From Clostridiaceae bacterium (lineage in GTDB: Bacteria > Bacillota > Clostridia > Saccharofermentanales > UBA5734), in contig JAAYFZ010000016.1 of the NCBI GenBank assembly GCA_012727965.1, positions 1 to 62,937 of the forward strand: 62,937 nt of DNA, written 5' to 3'. The notes under the pieces were generated by a model. It had not been told where the DNA came from. It worked only from the letters and a program-made list of their open reading frames with translations, and ran no database searches. Position numbers and translations under genes: made by a program. Shown piece after piece: positions 41,104 to 49,259 of this stretch (positions within the stretch are counted from its first letter, which is position 1; the number at the start of each line of letters is the position of its first letter).

Positions 41104-42788
41104 GTATCGACGGCAGAAAAAGCAGATTAACAAAACAGGAGAGAGATTTAATTAGCAAAAATCCTGTGCATGAGGGTCCGAGACGAGTCGCGGCTTCATC
41201 TTCATCTGCTTCGAGCCAACATAATATGACAGCTGCAACGATTATTATGATGATCGGATTGCTGCTTAGCAAAGTATCAGGTCAACTCAGAGAAATTCTA
41301 ATAGCACCGGTACTTGGTTATGGTGTTGTTTCTGATGCCTATTTGATAGGTTTCCAGGTTCCCGATTTGTTCTACCAACTTTTGGTTGGCGGTGCGATCC
41401 AGGCAGCAATAACGCCATCTCTGTCGGCATCACTGGAAAACAGGCAGGAAAAAGAAGGTTGGCGCAGTATCAGCATCTTCATGAATGTTGCAGCTGTCGT
41501 CATGGTCCTGGCTGTGCTTATTGGTGAGCTGTTGGCTCCGTTGCTTATTGGCAGTTATACGGCAAGGCTTGACGCAGAAACGACAGCATTGGCTATAAGA
41601 GTGACACGTGCGCTTTTCCCGCAGGTGTTCTTCATGATGATGGCTGCTCTTTGCATCGGCATACTAAATGCATATCGCAAATTTTCATCAACTTCATTCG
41701 GCCCATCTGTCTACAATATCTGTGTTGTGCTTGCCATGGTTCTTCTAGGCAGCAGAACACCACAAGGAGCTGTCAGAGTTGCTTCAGGTGTTATGGCTGC
41801 AGCGGCTGTATACTTCTTCCTGCAGCTGTTCATGGCCCGCCGGGAATTCAGAAATTACTCATTGTCCTTTGATCTGCATGACAGTGGCTTCAGAAGATTG
41901 CTGCGGCTGGCTGTTCCAACTTTAATATCTGGCTCAATAGTACAGCTCAATACTATTATTCTGACAAGTTTTGCAGATCAGTTTCCAGGTGCACCTACAT
42001 CTCTGCGTCATGCAGCCACTACCTGGCAGCTGCCCTATGGAGTTTTTGTTATAGCTATTGGCAATGTCATGCTGCCGTCGCTAGCCCGCTTATACGCAGC
42101 GAGGGACCATACAGCCTGCAGAAGACTCTATGGAGGCAGTCTGCGCAAGGCGCTTTTCCTTACAGTACCTTCGGCAGCTATATTTTTACTGCTGCAGGTG
42201 GATGTTATTAGGGCGATATTTCAGTGGGGACCAAGCTACCCGGATGAGAGTGTGATGGCAACCGCGAGTGTTCTCAGCTGGTACTGTCTGGCAATGGTGG
42301 CACAAACGATCGTCTTCATTACAAATCAGGCCTTCTATGCCAGAAAAATGACTAGAATTGCTCTACTTAACGGGCTGATAACACTGGCATTGAATCCGCT
42401 TTTCTGCTACTTGCTTACGCGTGTTTTTGGCATGGGTATCAGCGGCCTGTCTCTGGCATATACACTTACAAGTATCATCAGCGCTGTCGTTTTGTATTCA
42501 ATATACAAGGTTCAATTAAGAGAAGCCGCGCCTAGGAGAATGTGGCCGTATATGATTCAAATGGTCATATGCACAGGAGCAATGATGATAACACTATTGG
42601 CGCTGCAGGTGCTGCCGATTGTGCCGCAAGGTAAAATTTTGCAGTTGATATGGCTAGCCGTCAGATCTGGTATCGGTTTCCTTGTATTCTATCTCGCGGC
42701 CTCCGTGCTGCGCATTCCAGAAACCGAACAGATCCAGGCAAAGATCGACAATGTATTAGGCAAGTTATCAACTGTTATAGGTAAATAA
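41100..42788 (+). CDS. murJ: Lipid II flippase MurJ (MviN)
   Basis: A 562-residue polytopic MOP-superfamily protein with about 14 hydrophobic helices, which flips lipid II for peptidoglycan synthesis. It starts with a basic, Ser-rich cytoplasmic extension of about 45 residues, then MMIGLLLSKVSGQLREILIA and DAYLIGFQVPDLFYQLLVGG, both typical of MurJ. The GTG start overlaps the cinA stop (GTGA). A T-rich stretch after the stop could end the operon, but no clear hairpin is seen. Confidence 0.92.
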   Translation: MSIDGRKSRLTKQERDLISKNPVHEGPRRVAASSSSASSQHNMTAATIIMMIGLLLSKVSGQLREILIAPVLGYGVVSDAYLIGFQVPDLFYQLLVGGAIQAAITPSLSASLENRQEKEGWRSISIFMNVAAVVMVLAVLIGELLAPLLIGSYTARLDAETTALAIRVTRALFPQVFFMMMAALCIGILNAYRKFSSTSFGPSVYNICVVLAMVLLGSRTPQGAVRVASGVMAAAAVYFFLQLFMARREFRNYSLSFDLHDSGFRRLLRLAVPTLISGSIVQLNTIILTSFADQFPGAPTSLRHAATTWQLPYGVFVIAIGNVMLPSLARLYAARDHTACRRLYGGSLRKALFLTVPSAAIFLLLQVDVIRAIFQWGPSYPDESVMATASVLSWYCLAMVAQTIVFITNQAFYARKMTRIALLNGLITLALNPLFCYLLTRVFGMGISGLSLAYTLTSIISAVVLYSIYKVQLREAAPRRMWPYMIQMVICTGAMMITLLALQVLPIVPQGKILQLIWLAVRSGIGFLVFYLAASVLRIPETEQIQAKIDNVLGKLSTVIGK

Positions 42789-42898
42789 AAAACAACAGGT
42801 TTTTATTTTCAGGCACATTTTCGGTCTTAATTGTCTGATATTGACGGCAAAAGACATATACTGTCGTAAGCTGCCTGGAAACAATTGCTTGATAGCGA

Positions 42899-42927
42899 TT
42901 GACTTTGAATTATATCAAATCTATAAT
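42899..42927 (+). promoter_or_regulatory. Promoter of recA
   Basis: TTGACT (42899-42904), 17-base spacer, TATAAT (42922-42927). The transcript would begin near 42934, eight bases before the LexA box. Confidence 0.8.
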
Positions 42928-42941
42928 AGTCATTGATGAAC

Positions 42942-42953
42942 GAACGATTGTTC
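42942..42953 (+). promoter_or_regulatory. LexA (DinR) SOS box of recA
   Basis: GAACGATTGTTC fits the Gram-positive consensus GAAC-N4-GTTC exactly and sits just after the predicted start of transcription, where LexA binding would block RNA polymerase. It shows that recA is under SOS control. Confidence 0.85.
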
Positions 42954-42978
42954 TATTTAGCATAACCGGGAGGTAAAT

Positions 42979-44103
42979 ATGGCCAGAGCAGGAAAAACAC
43001 CAGGTAAGTCTTCACAAGAAGTTAATCAGAAAGTGGCAGCTGACAGGACAAAAGCGCTAGATGCCGCTTTGGGTCAGATAGAGAAGCAGTTTGGCAAGGG
43101 TGCCGTTATGAAATTAGGTGAACGGGCATTAACGCAGATCGAGGCAATTCCCACAGGCGCATTATCACTAGATCTTGCTTTGGGAGTTGGCGGTGTCCCA
43201 AGAGGACGTGTTGTGGAGATTTATGGTCCTGAATCATCCGGTAAAACAACAGTTGCTCTGCATATAATTGCTGAAGCTCAGAAGAAGGGCGGTACAGCAG
43301 CATTTATTGACGCTGAACATGCTCTTGATCCTGAATATGCTTCCAAGCTTGGTGTTGATATTGATAATTTGATCGTATCACAACCTGATACTGGCGAGCA
43401 GGCTCTCGAGATTACAGAGGCACTAGTCAGAAGCGGCGCAGTTGATGTTATTGTTGTAGACTCGGTTGCCGCACTGGTACCGAAGGCTGAAATAGACGGC
43501 GAAATGGGTGATTCTCATGTTGGACTGCAGGCACGTCTTATGTCTCAGGCCTTAAGAAAACTGGCCGGCGTTATCAGTAAATCAAGTACCGTTGCTATTT
43601 TTATCAATCAGCTGCGTGAGAAGGTCGGAATTATGTTCGGTAATCCGGAAACAACGTCTGGTGGACGCGCTCTTAAGTTTTATGCTTCTATCAGAATGGA
43701 TGTTCGCCGTATAGAGACACTGCGTAATGGCACTGATGTTGTCGGTTCCAAGACCAGAGTAAAGGTAGTCAAGAATAAGGTTGCCCCGCCATTCAAAGAG
43801 GCTGAATTTGATATCATTTATGGCGAAGGAATTTCAAAAGAGGGCAGTATCATAGATATGGGCGTCAAGCTTGATATTGTTGAGAAGAGTGGTGCCTGGT
43901 TTTCCTATAATGGACAGAAAATCGGTCAGGGCAGAGATAATGCCAGGTTACATCTGAAGGCAAATCCTGAGATCTGTGATGAGATCGAGAAGAAGGTCAG
44001 AGCTGCCGTTTTCAGCGATAAGCCTCTGGAAGATACAGAAAAAGCAGATATCGACAAGGATTTGAGTGATGACGATGAAGATATCCTCGGACTCGAGCTC
44101 TGA
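42979..44103 (+). CDS. recA: Recombinase RecA
   Basis: Forms filaments on single-stranded DNA, drives strand exchange and triggers LexA self-cleavage. The 374 residues have Walker A GPESSGKT (83-90), DAEHALDPEYA, the Walker B region VIVVDSVAAL, loop 2 MFGNPETTSGGRALKFYASIR, and an acidic C-terminus. The N-terminus has a basic extension of about 20 residues. AT-rich DNA with a promoter and SOS box lies upstream. The last codons overlap recX by 35 bases. Confidence 0.98.
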   Translation: MARAGKTPGKSSQEVNQKVAADRTKALDAALGQIEKQFGKGAVMKLGERALTQIEAIPTGALSLDLALGVGGVPRGRVVEIYGPESSGKTTVALHIIAEAQKKGGTAAFIDAEHALDPEYASKLGVDIDNLIVSQPDTGEQALEITEALVRSGAVDVIVVDSVAALVPKAEIDGEMGDSHVGLQARLMSQALRKLAGVISKSSTVAIFINQLREKVGIMFGNPETTSGGRALKFYASIRMDVRRIETLRNGTDVVGSKTRVKVVKNKVAPPFKEAEFDIIYGEGISKEGSIIDMGVKLDIVEKSGAWFSYNGQKIGQGRDNARLHLKANPEICDEIEKKVRAAVFSDKPLEDTEKADIDKDLSDDDEDILGLEL

Positions 44104-44602
44104 GTTTATCAGACAATCTGACCTGGAAGAGATGGCCAGGCAGAGAGAGATAGACAGAGTTTGTAGTGTTGCGATCAAGTATATTGGTATTTCTACCAAA
44201 TCCAGTGGCAGAATTAGAGAATACTTGAGAAAACAAGAGATTGAGTTATGGCAGATCGAAGAGGCATTACAGGATCTGCAGCGCAGAGGTTATCTGGATG
44301 ATCAGGCTGTTGCTGCAAGAATTGCTCGCCAGAGAACAGGCAGAAGAGCTGTTTCTCAGAAGGCCATGAGATACTATATGCAGGCTGCTGGTCTGCCTGA
44401 TAGTGTAATAAATGATTTTAGTGAGCAGCTGCCATCAGATTGTGAGACTGCCAGGCAAGCTCTGTTGGGCAAGTTTCCCACACCGGAAATAGCACAGAGA
44501 GCTCGAATGATACGGTTTCTTGGAAGCAGGGGTTATGGATCTGGCGTAGCAGCCAGAACTGTTGCTGAATATCTTGACAGCATACATGATAATGATGAAT
44601 AA
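44069..44602 (+). CDS. recX: Regulatory protein RecX
   Basis: Small modulator that binds RecA filaments and limits their activity. The 177-residue helical protein has three-helix repeats, with WQIEEALQDLQRRGYLDDQAVAARIARQR in the first half (a typical RecX pattern) and RKFLGSRGY-type IRFLGSRGYGSG near the end. Start at ATG 44069, 8 bases after AAGGA; GTG 44066 is an alternative. Lies within the recA 3' end, so it is expressed with recA under SOS control. A terminator follows. Confidence 0.88.
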   Translation: MTMKISSDSSSEFIRQSDLEEMARQREIDRVCSVAIKYIGISTKSSGRIREYLRKQEIELWQIEEALQDLQRRGYLDDQAVAARIARQRTGRRAVSQKAMRYYMQAAGLPDSVINDFSEQLPSDCETARQALLGKFPTPEIAQRARMIRFLGSRGYGSGVAARTVAEYLDSIHDNDE

Positions 44603-44623
44603 TTGCATAGTATCGACGCGACT

Positions 44624-44652
44624 AAGCCTGCTGTTTGACAGCAGGCTTTGTT
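44624..44652 (+). terminator. Intrinsic terminator of recA-recX
   Basis: An 11-bp stem (AAGCCTGCTGT, loop TTG, ACAGCAGGCTT) with a short T-rich tail. Confidence 0.8.
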
Positions 44653-44662
44653 ATGAATCTGA

Positions 44663-44689
44663 AAGGTAAAGAATAGAAGGTAAAGAATA
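44663..44689 (+). repeat. 14-base tandem duplication before rimO
   Basis: AAGGTAAAGAATA occurs at 44663-44675 and again at 44677-44689, a period of 14. Each copy carries an AAGG that could act as a ribosome binding site; the second lies 10 bases before the TTG at 44691. Confidence 0.7.
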
Positions 44690-44690
44690 A

Positions 44691-46064
44691 TTGGGAGATA
44701 GAATTAAACCAATGAATAGAATGGTCAAGTCAGTTTATCTGCTTTCACTAGGATGCTCGAAGAATCTTGTAGATGCAGAGTGCATGAGCGAACTTATTCG
44801 TTTAGATCAGCATATCCTAATTAACGATCCCCAAAACGCTGATATTATTATAGTCAATACTTGCGGCTTCATTGAGTCTGCAAAAACAGAGGCAATTGAG
44901 GCAATTCTGGAAATGGCAGATTTCAAGAAGCCACATGGCAGAGCAGATTATTTGATTGTAACAGGCTGTTTATCGCAGCGATATGCAGCAGATATACTAA
45001 ATGATCTGCCTGAAGTAGATGCTGTGCTCGGCACGGCTGATTATGGCCGAATCACTGAAATGATCAATACACTCTATGCCAGTGGCTCGCGCTGTCTTGA
45101 TCTTCCAGGAACAGCTGGCAGTATCGAGCATTTATCAGTAAAGCGTAAGCCTTCTTCTGGACTTAAATACGCATATGTCAAGGTTGCAGAGGGTTGTTCC
45201 AATCGCTGCAGCTATTGTGCTATTCCCGGCATAAGAGGAGATTTCCAGTCAAGACCGCTCGAAGATATCATCGAAGAATCCAGGCATCTTAGTGAAGCTG
45301 GTTATGAGGAGCTGGTTCTTATAGCTCAGGATACAACTAGATATGGTCTAGATCTATACGGCAGGAGAGCACTGACAGAATTACTCAGAGATCTCTGCCG
45401 TCTGCCTCTTGTTAGGATGATAAGAATACTTTATGTCTATGCGGACGGCATAACAGAAGAGTTAATAGACCTAATGAAAAATGAACCCAAAATTGCTCGC
45501 TATCTTGACTTGCCGATCCAACATGCTTCAGACAAGATACTGAAGAAGATGAACAGGCATGATGATCTGGCAAGAATCAGACAGACTGTATTTTCATTGA
45601 GGCAGGCTATGCCTGACATTATTTTACGAAGTACTGTTATGGTAGGATTCCCTGGAGAAGTTGCGGAGGATTTTAAAATTCTGATTTCAGCTCTGAAGGA
45701 ACTTAGATTTGATAGACTCGGCTGTTTCGTTTTTTCAGCAGAAGAGGGGACACCCGCTTATGAATGGCGTCCTCGAGTCCGGAAAAACGTTGCTGAGGCT
45801 AGACTGTCACGTGTTATGGAGCTGCAGCAGGGCATATCTCTTGAGAAGAATAGAGAGAGAATTGGTAAGATAATACCTGTAACACTTGAAACAATCCATG
45901 AAGATGGTATATTCTACATAGGCCGCAGTTATGGAGAGGCGCCGGAAGTAGATCCGGTTATCTTAGTAGCAGCAGGCCGTGAAGATATTACAGTCGGACA
46001 GACCTGTTTAGTCAGGATACTGGATGCCGGCGAATATGAATTGACTGGAGAGACTGTAGAATGA
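44691..46064 (+). CDS. rimO: Ribosomal protein S12 methylthiotransferase RimO
   Basis: Radical SAM methylthiotransferase that modifies an aspartate of ribosomal protein S12. The 457 residues comprise an N-terminal UPF0004 domain (VYLLSLGCSKNLVDAE, VNTCGFIESAKTEAIEAI, VTGCLSQRY; three cluster cysteines), the radical SAM motif CSNRCSYCAIP, DLPIQHASDKILKKMNR, and a C-terminal TRAM domain. SLGCSKN and the short TRAM favour RimO over MiaB. The start is uncertain: TTG 44691 has AAGG 10 bases upstream, while ATG 44712 and 44721 are also in frame. Overlaps pgsA by 4 bases. Confidence 0.94.
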   Translation: MGDRIKPMNRMVKSVYLLSLGCSKNLVDAECMSELIRLDQHILINDPQNADIIIVNTCGFIESAKTEAIEAILEMADFKKPHGRADYLIVTGCLSQRYAADILNDLPEVDAVLGTADYGRITEMINTLYASGSRCLDLPGTAGSIEHLSVKRKPSSGLKYAYVKVAEGCSNRCSYCAIPGIRGDFQSRPLEDIIEESRHLSEAGYEELVLIAQDTTRYGLDLYGRRALTELLRDLCRLPLVRMIRILYVYADGITEELIDLMKNEPKIARYLDLPIQHASDKILKKMNRHDDLARIRQTVFSLRQAMPDIILRSTVMVGFPGEVAEDFKILISALKELRFDRLGCFVFSAEEGTPAYEWRPRVRKNVAEARLSRVMELQQGISLEKNRERIGKIIPVTLETIHEDGIFYIGRSYGEAPEVDPVILVAAGREDITVGQTCLVRILDAGEYELTGETVE

Positions 46065-46666
46065 ATTTACCTAATAAGCTCACAATTCTTAGAATGATCA
46101 TGATTCCTTTTGTGTTGTTGTTTATGTTGCCGATTCCTTTTATGAAGGAAACATTTGCCGGGTGGAATATATTTATTGCTGATTGGGGCATGTTTGTCGC
46201 CATGATCCTTTTTTCTTTGGCATCCTTGACGGATATGCTGGATGGGAAAATTGCCCGAAGCAGAAATATTGTAACCAATCTTGGAAAATTTCTTGATCCA
46301 ATTGCAGACAAAATGCTTGTGATATCAGTGTTAATCGCGCTTGTACAGACTGGCAGGGTTCATGCAGTTGTAACTATTATCATCATTCTCAGAGAGTTTA
46401 TGGTAACAGGCATAAGACTATTGGCATCGGATCATGGTATAGTCATAGCCGCCAGCAACATTGGCAAAGCCAAAACTGTTACTCAGATGATCGCCATTAT
46501 CTGGCTGATGTCTGAGCCAATATTGATCAAGCTATTAGGATCTGTAAACAATGCAGCAACAGCTATAACTTGGATCGGCAATATAGCTGTCCTCATAGCA
46601 GTTGTGATGACACTGGTTTCTGGTTGGGATTATCTCAAGAAGAATCTCTCATTCCTTAAGACCTGA
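46061..46666 (+). CDS. pgsA: CDP-diacylglycerol-glycerol-3-phosphate 3-phosphatidyltransferase PgsA
   Basis: Membrane enzyme that makes phosphatidylglycerol phosphate. The 201-residue product has the CDP-alcohol phosphotransferase signature D-x2-DG-x2-AR-x8-G-x3-D-x3-D in DMLDGKIARSRNIVTNLGKF and the following LDPIADK, with five to six hydrophobic helices. Coupled to rimO by an ATGA overlap, the usual rimO-pgsA pair in Firmicutes. Confidence 0.94.
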   Translation: MNLPNKLTILRMIMIPFVLLFMLPIPFMKETFAGWNIFIADWGMFVAMILFSLASLTDMLDGKIARSRNIVTNLGKFLDPIADKMLVISVLIALVQTGRVHAVVTIIIILREFMVTGIRLLASDHGIVIAASNIGKAKTVTQMIAIIWLMSEPILIKLLGSVNNAATAITWIGNIAVLIAVVMTLVSGWDYLKKNLSFLKT

Positions 46667-46723
46667 ACAACAAAGGCCGCAAGAGAGGATTATGCTGTTC
46701 ATATAATGTTGACAGGCTTTCTC

Positions 46724-46752
46724 TTGACAATTCCTTGATAATCAAATAAAAC
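46724..46752 (+). promoter_or_regulatory. Candidate promoter of acpP
   Basis: TTGACA (46724-46729), 17-base spacer, TAAAAC (46747-46752). The -35 is perfect, the -10 matches 4 of 6. A second TTGACA at 46709 has no partner. Confidence 0.4.
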
Positions 46753-46816
46753 TATGTTATGTCTTTTATTAAAGATAAATAAATGCAATTTTCCCACGAT
46801 GCAGGAGGTACAATTA

Positions 46817-47056
46817 ATGTCAACAGATACTATTTTTGAAAATGTCCAGAACATTCTGGTAGAACAGCTTGGTGTAGAAGCCGACGCGGTTACTATGGAT
46901 GCAAACTTCATTGATGATCTTAATGCCGATTCACTTGATATTGTTGAGCTGGTTATGGCAATGGAGCAGGAATTCGATGTTTCTATCCCTGATGAAGAAG
47001 CAGAGAGAATTAAAACAGTTGGAGATGCTGTGCGTTTTATCAAGGCAAATGCCTGA
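46817..47056 (+). CDS. acpP: Acyl carrier protein
   Basis: Carries growing acyl chains in fatty acid synthesis on a 4'-phosphopantetheine arm. The 79-residue acidic helical protein has DLNADSLDIVELVMAMEQEF, with the modified serine at position 39. Start at ATG 46817 after AGGAGGT; an open frame upstream has no coding character. The position just before rnc and smc is common in bacteria. Confidence 0.96.
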   Translation: MSTDTIFENVQNILVEQLGVEADAVTMDANFIDDLNADSLDIVELVMAMEQEFDVSIPDEEAERIKTVGDAVRFIKANA

Positions 47057-47079
47057 CAGGAGCAAATATCTGCTATAAT
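47053..47079 (+). promoter_or_regulatory. Candidate promoter of rnc
   Basis: CTGACA (47053-47058), 15-base spacer, TATAAT (47074-47079). The -10 is perfect but the spacing is short. It overlaps the acpP stop; the transcript would start near 47086, upstream of a long palindrome. Confidence 0.35.
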
Positions 47080-47103
47080 TCAATAGTATTGTAAATAAAA
47101 CGA

Positions 47104-47127
47104 GACCGGATAAGATCTTATCCGGTC
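47104..47127 (+). promoter_or_regulatory. 24-base perfect palindrome between acpP and rnc
   Basis: The left half GACCGGATAAGA is followed directly by its exact inverse TCTTATCCGGTC. As RNA it forms a 10-bp stem with a GATC loop, followed by ATAGTTTTATC. The weak T-run makes it a poor terminator for acpP; it may instead be a hairpin in the rnc leader or an operator. Confidence 0.55.
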
Positions 47128-47153
47128 ATAGTTTTATCAAGGAGGTCTGATTT

Positions 47154-47939
47154 ATGTTAACAATTGATGCCGCAAACAGTTCAGAGAGAAGAAATCAGCT
47201 GATGCAGTTTGGCAAGCTGATCAATTATGATTTCAAAGATATTCAGAAGCTGGATGAGGCGCTCACGCACTCAACTTATGCTTATGAACATCGCCATCAG
47301 GGCCTGACTGATAATGAGAGACTTGAGTTTCTGGGGGATGCCGTACTCGATCTCGTTATCAGTGAAGTCCTGTTTAGAAATGGTGAGGCTTATTCTGAGG
47401 GTCATATGACTAAAACCAGAGCCCTTGTAGTATGTGAGAACACCCTGGCAGATGCCGCAAGAGATATTGATCTTGGACAGGTTTTGCTTCTGGGCAGAGG
47501 TGAAGAAGCTACAGGCGGAGATGATAAATCTTCGAATTTGTCAAATGCTATGGAAGCTATTTTTGGTGCTGTCTTCCTGGATGGTGGTTTCGAGCAGGCC
47601 GCAAGAGTGATTCTGGATTTGCTTAGTGATTCGCTTGAGCAGGCGCTTAAGGGAGAAATGATTTATGATCATAAGAGCAAGCTGCTTGAACTTGTACAGT
47701 CTACAAGGGGCAACAGTACAATGCGCTTTGAGATCATCGCAGAGGAAGGGCCTGTTCATAACAGGACTTTTACCGCAGCTGTAATAGTCGACGATAACAG
47801 AATCGCTACAGGGCAGGGAAGCAGCAAAAAAGAAGCTGAGCAGCAAGCTGCCAGATCAGCTCTTAAAATTTTAAGCTGCAACAGACAAGGCTGCCAGCAA
47901 ACGAATGAACTGCAAGATGACGGAAAGGCAGAAGACTGA
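47154..47939 (+). CDS. rnc: Ribonuclease III
   Basis: Cuts double-stranded RNA, including rRNA precursors. The 261-residue enzyme has the signature NERLEFLGDAVL (residues 54-65, catalytic Glu and Asp), a second acidic patch NAMEAIFGAVFLDGG, and a C-terminal double-stranded RNA-binding domain (residues ~170-245, KKEAEQQAARSALKIL). AAGGAGGT precedes ATG 47154. First gene of rnc-smc-ftsY. Confidence 0.96.
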   Translation: MLTIDAANSSERRNQLMQFGKLINYDFKDIQKLDEALTHSTYAYEHRHQGLTDNERLEFLGDAVLDLVISEVLFRNGEAYSEGHMTKTRALVVCENTLADAARDIDLGQVLLLGRGEEATGGDDKSSNLSNAMEAIFGAVFLDGGFEQAARVILDLLSDSLEQALKGEMIYDHKSKLLELVQSTRGNSTMRFEIIAEEGPVHNRTFTAAVIVDDNRIATGQGSSKKEAEQQAARSALKILSCNRQGCQQTNELQDDGKAED

Positions 47940-47945
47940 TTATAT

Positions 47946-49259
47946 ATGCATTTAAAATCACTGGAAATACAAGGGTTTAAGTCCTTCCCCGAGAGGACAG
48001 TTATTGAATTTCATCAGGGTGTAACAGCAATTGTCGGTCCGAACGGCAGCGGTAAATCTAATGTTACCGATGCTATTCGCTGGGTGCTTGGCGAGCAAAG
48101 CGTCAAGACGCTGCGTGGTTCGAGAATGGAAGACATTATCTTCACCGGTACACAGTCACGTAAGGCTATGAGCTTCGCAGAAGTAACAATGACCATAGAT
48201 AATCAGGATCAGAAGCTGCCATACGAGTACACTGAGATTCAGGTTACCAGAAGGCTCTATCGTTCTGGCGAGAGTGAGTATCTCCTCAACAAGACACATT
48301 GTCGACTCAAGGATATAGTTTCTCTATTTATGGATACAGGACTTGGACGTGATGGTTATTCGATTGTTGGCCAGGGAAAGGTTGATGATATTCTCAGTCA
48401 CAGATCAGAAGACAGAAGGAAGATCTTCGAGGAAGCATCTGGCATTGTCAAATTTAAGACGAGAAAAGAAGACGCTGAGAAGAAGCTCTTCAATACCGAT
48501 CAGAATCTTCTCAGAATAAACGACATCATTCAGGAATTGTCTGAGCAGATGGAGCCTCTGTCAGAGCAGGCAACAGCCGCAAAAAAATATATGAATCTGC
48601 GTGATGAGCTGAAGGAGATCGAGATCGCTTTTATACTTGATCAGGCAGATAAGCTTGCTGCACGCGGAATGGAAAGCGAGCAGGAGAAAAAATCACTGGA
48701 AGAGGAGCTCGAAAAACAACAATCTGTACTCTCTGGAATGAGAGAAGACAATAGAAAATCTATAGATGAGCTACATGAACTCGATGAGAATCTAGAAAAA
48801 CAACGAACGTCAATTAATAATGCCAGTCTGAAAGCGACTGATCTTGCCGGTGAAGCTGCTCTTAGCAGCGAACGTATATCTCAGCTTCGAGAACGTATCG
48901 GTCAGGGTCAGCAGCAAATAGAAGAATCACGTGAATCTCTGAAGCTTCTGGAAAATGATATCAGCGGCCGCCAGAAGAAGCTTGATACACTTATTAAGCA
49001 GAAGAAAATATATAGTGAGAGATTATCGCAGGCTGAAAATGATATGAAAGAGCTTCAGCAGACTCTCACTAACCAGGAAAATGAAATTGTCAGCTGGAAG
49101 AATGAGCTTGATAAGAAGCTAGAAGCAATATATGAGAATAGAAGTGAGCTTGGCCAACTAAAAGGCCAGAGAGATTTGATTGGTCAGCGTAAACGGTCAC
49201 TTAAGCTTGAACTTGCAGAACTATCAAGTGATAGAAATCGCCTGAAATTTCAAATTTAG
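47946..49259 (+). CDS. smc: Chromosome partition protein SMC, N-terminal part up to an in-frame TAG
   Basis: The first 437 codons of smc: the ATP-binding head with Walker A GPNGSGKSNVTDAIRWVLGE (from about residue 32), the R-loop and the start of the long coiled coil. Translation would stop at TAG 49257-49259 within the coil, before the hinge. The same frame continues without any shift to 51533, and reading through would give 1195 residues, the normal SMC length. On its own this part lacks hinge and C-terminal head and could not form a working condensin. Begins 6 bases after rnc. Confidence 0.93.
   Translation: MHLKSLEIQGFKSFPERTVIEFHQGVTAIVGPNGSGKSNVTDAIRWVLGEQSVKTLRGSRMEDIIFTGTQSRKAMSFAEVTMTIDNQDQKLPYEYTEIQVTRRLYRSGESEYLLNKTHCRLKDIVSLFMDTGLGRDGYSIVGQGKVDDILSHRSEDRRKIFEEASGIVKFKTRKEDAEKKLFNTDQNLLRINDIIQELSEQMEPLSEQATAAKKYMNLRDELKEIEIAFILDQADKLAARGMESEQEKKSLEEELEKQQSVLSGMREDNRKSIDELHELDENLEKQRTSINNASLKATDLAGEAALSSERISQLRERIGQGQQQIEESRESLKLLENDISGRQKKLDTLIKQKKIYSERLSQAENDMKELQQTLTNQENEIVSWKNELDKKLEAIYENRSELGQLKGQRDLIGQRKRSLKLELAELSSDRNRLKFQI
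49257..49259 (+). other. In-frame TAG interrupting smc
   Basis: A single amber codon at position 438 of smc, followed by GAT. One base change from CAG, AAG or GAG, all frequent in the surrounding coiled coil, would create it. TAG also ends several intact genes here, so it is a true stop in this genome. Could be a nonsense mutation or a sequencing error. Confidence 0.9.

Noticed and set aside
42841..42862. TTGACG and TATACT upstream of recA as a second promoter
   Set aside because: The spacer is only 10 bases; the promoter at 42899-42927 is far better.
46702..46714. TATAAT at 46702 and TTGACA at 46709 as promoter parts for acpP
   Set aside because: Neither has a partner element at 15-19 bases; the TTGACA at 46724 is the better candidate.
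49257..49259. TAG as a reassigned sense codon
   Set aside because: TAG ends several intact genes of normal length in this window (rnhA, purB, the sugar-binding protein ending at 27443, smc), so general reassignment is unlikely.
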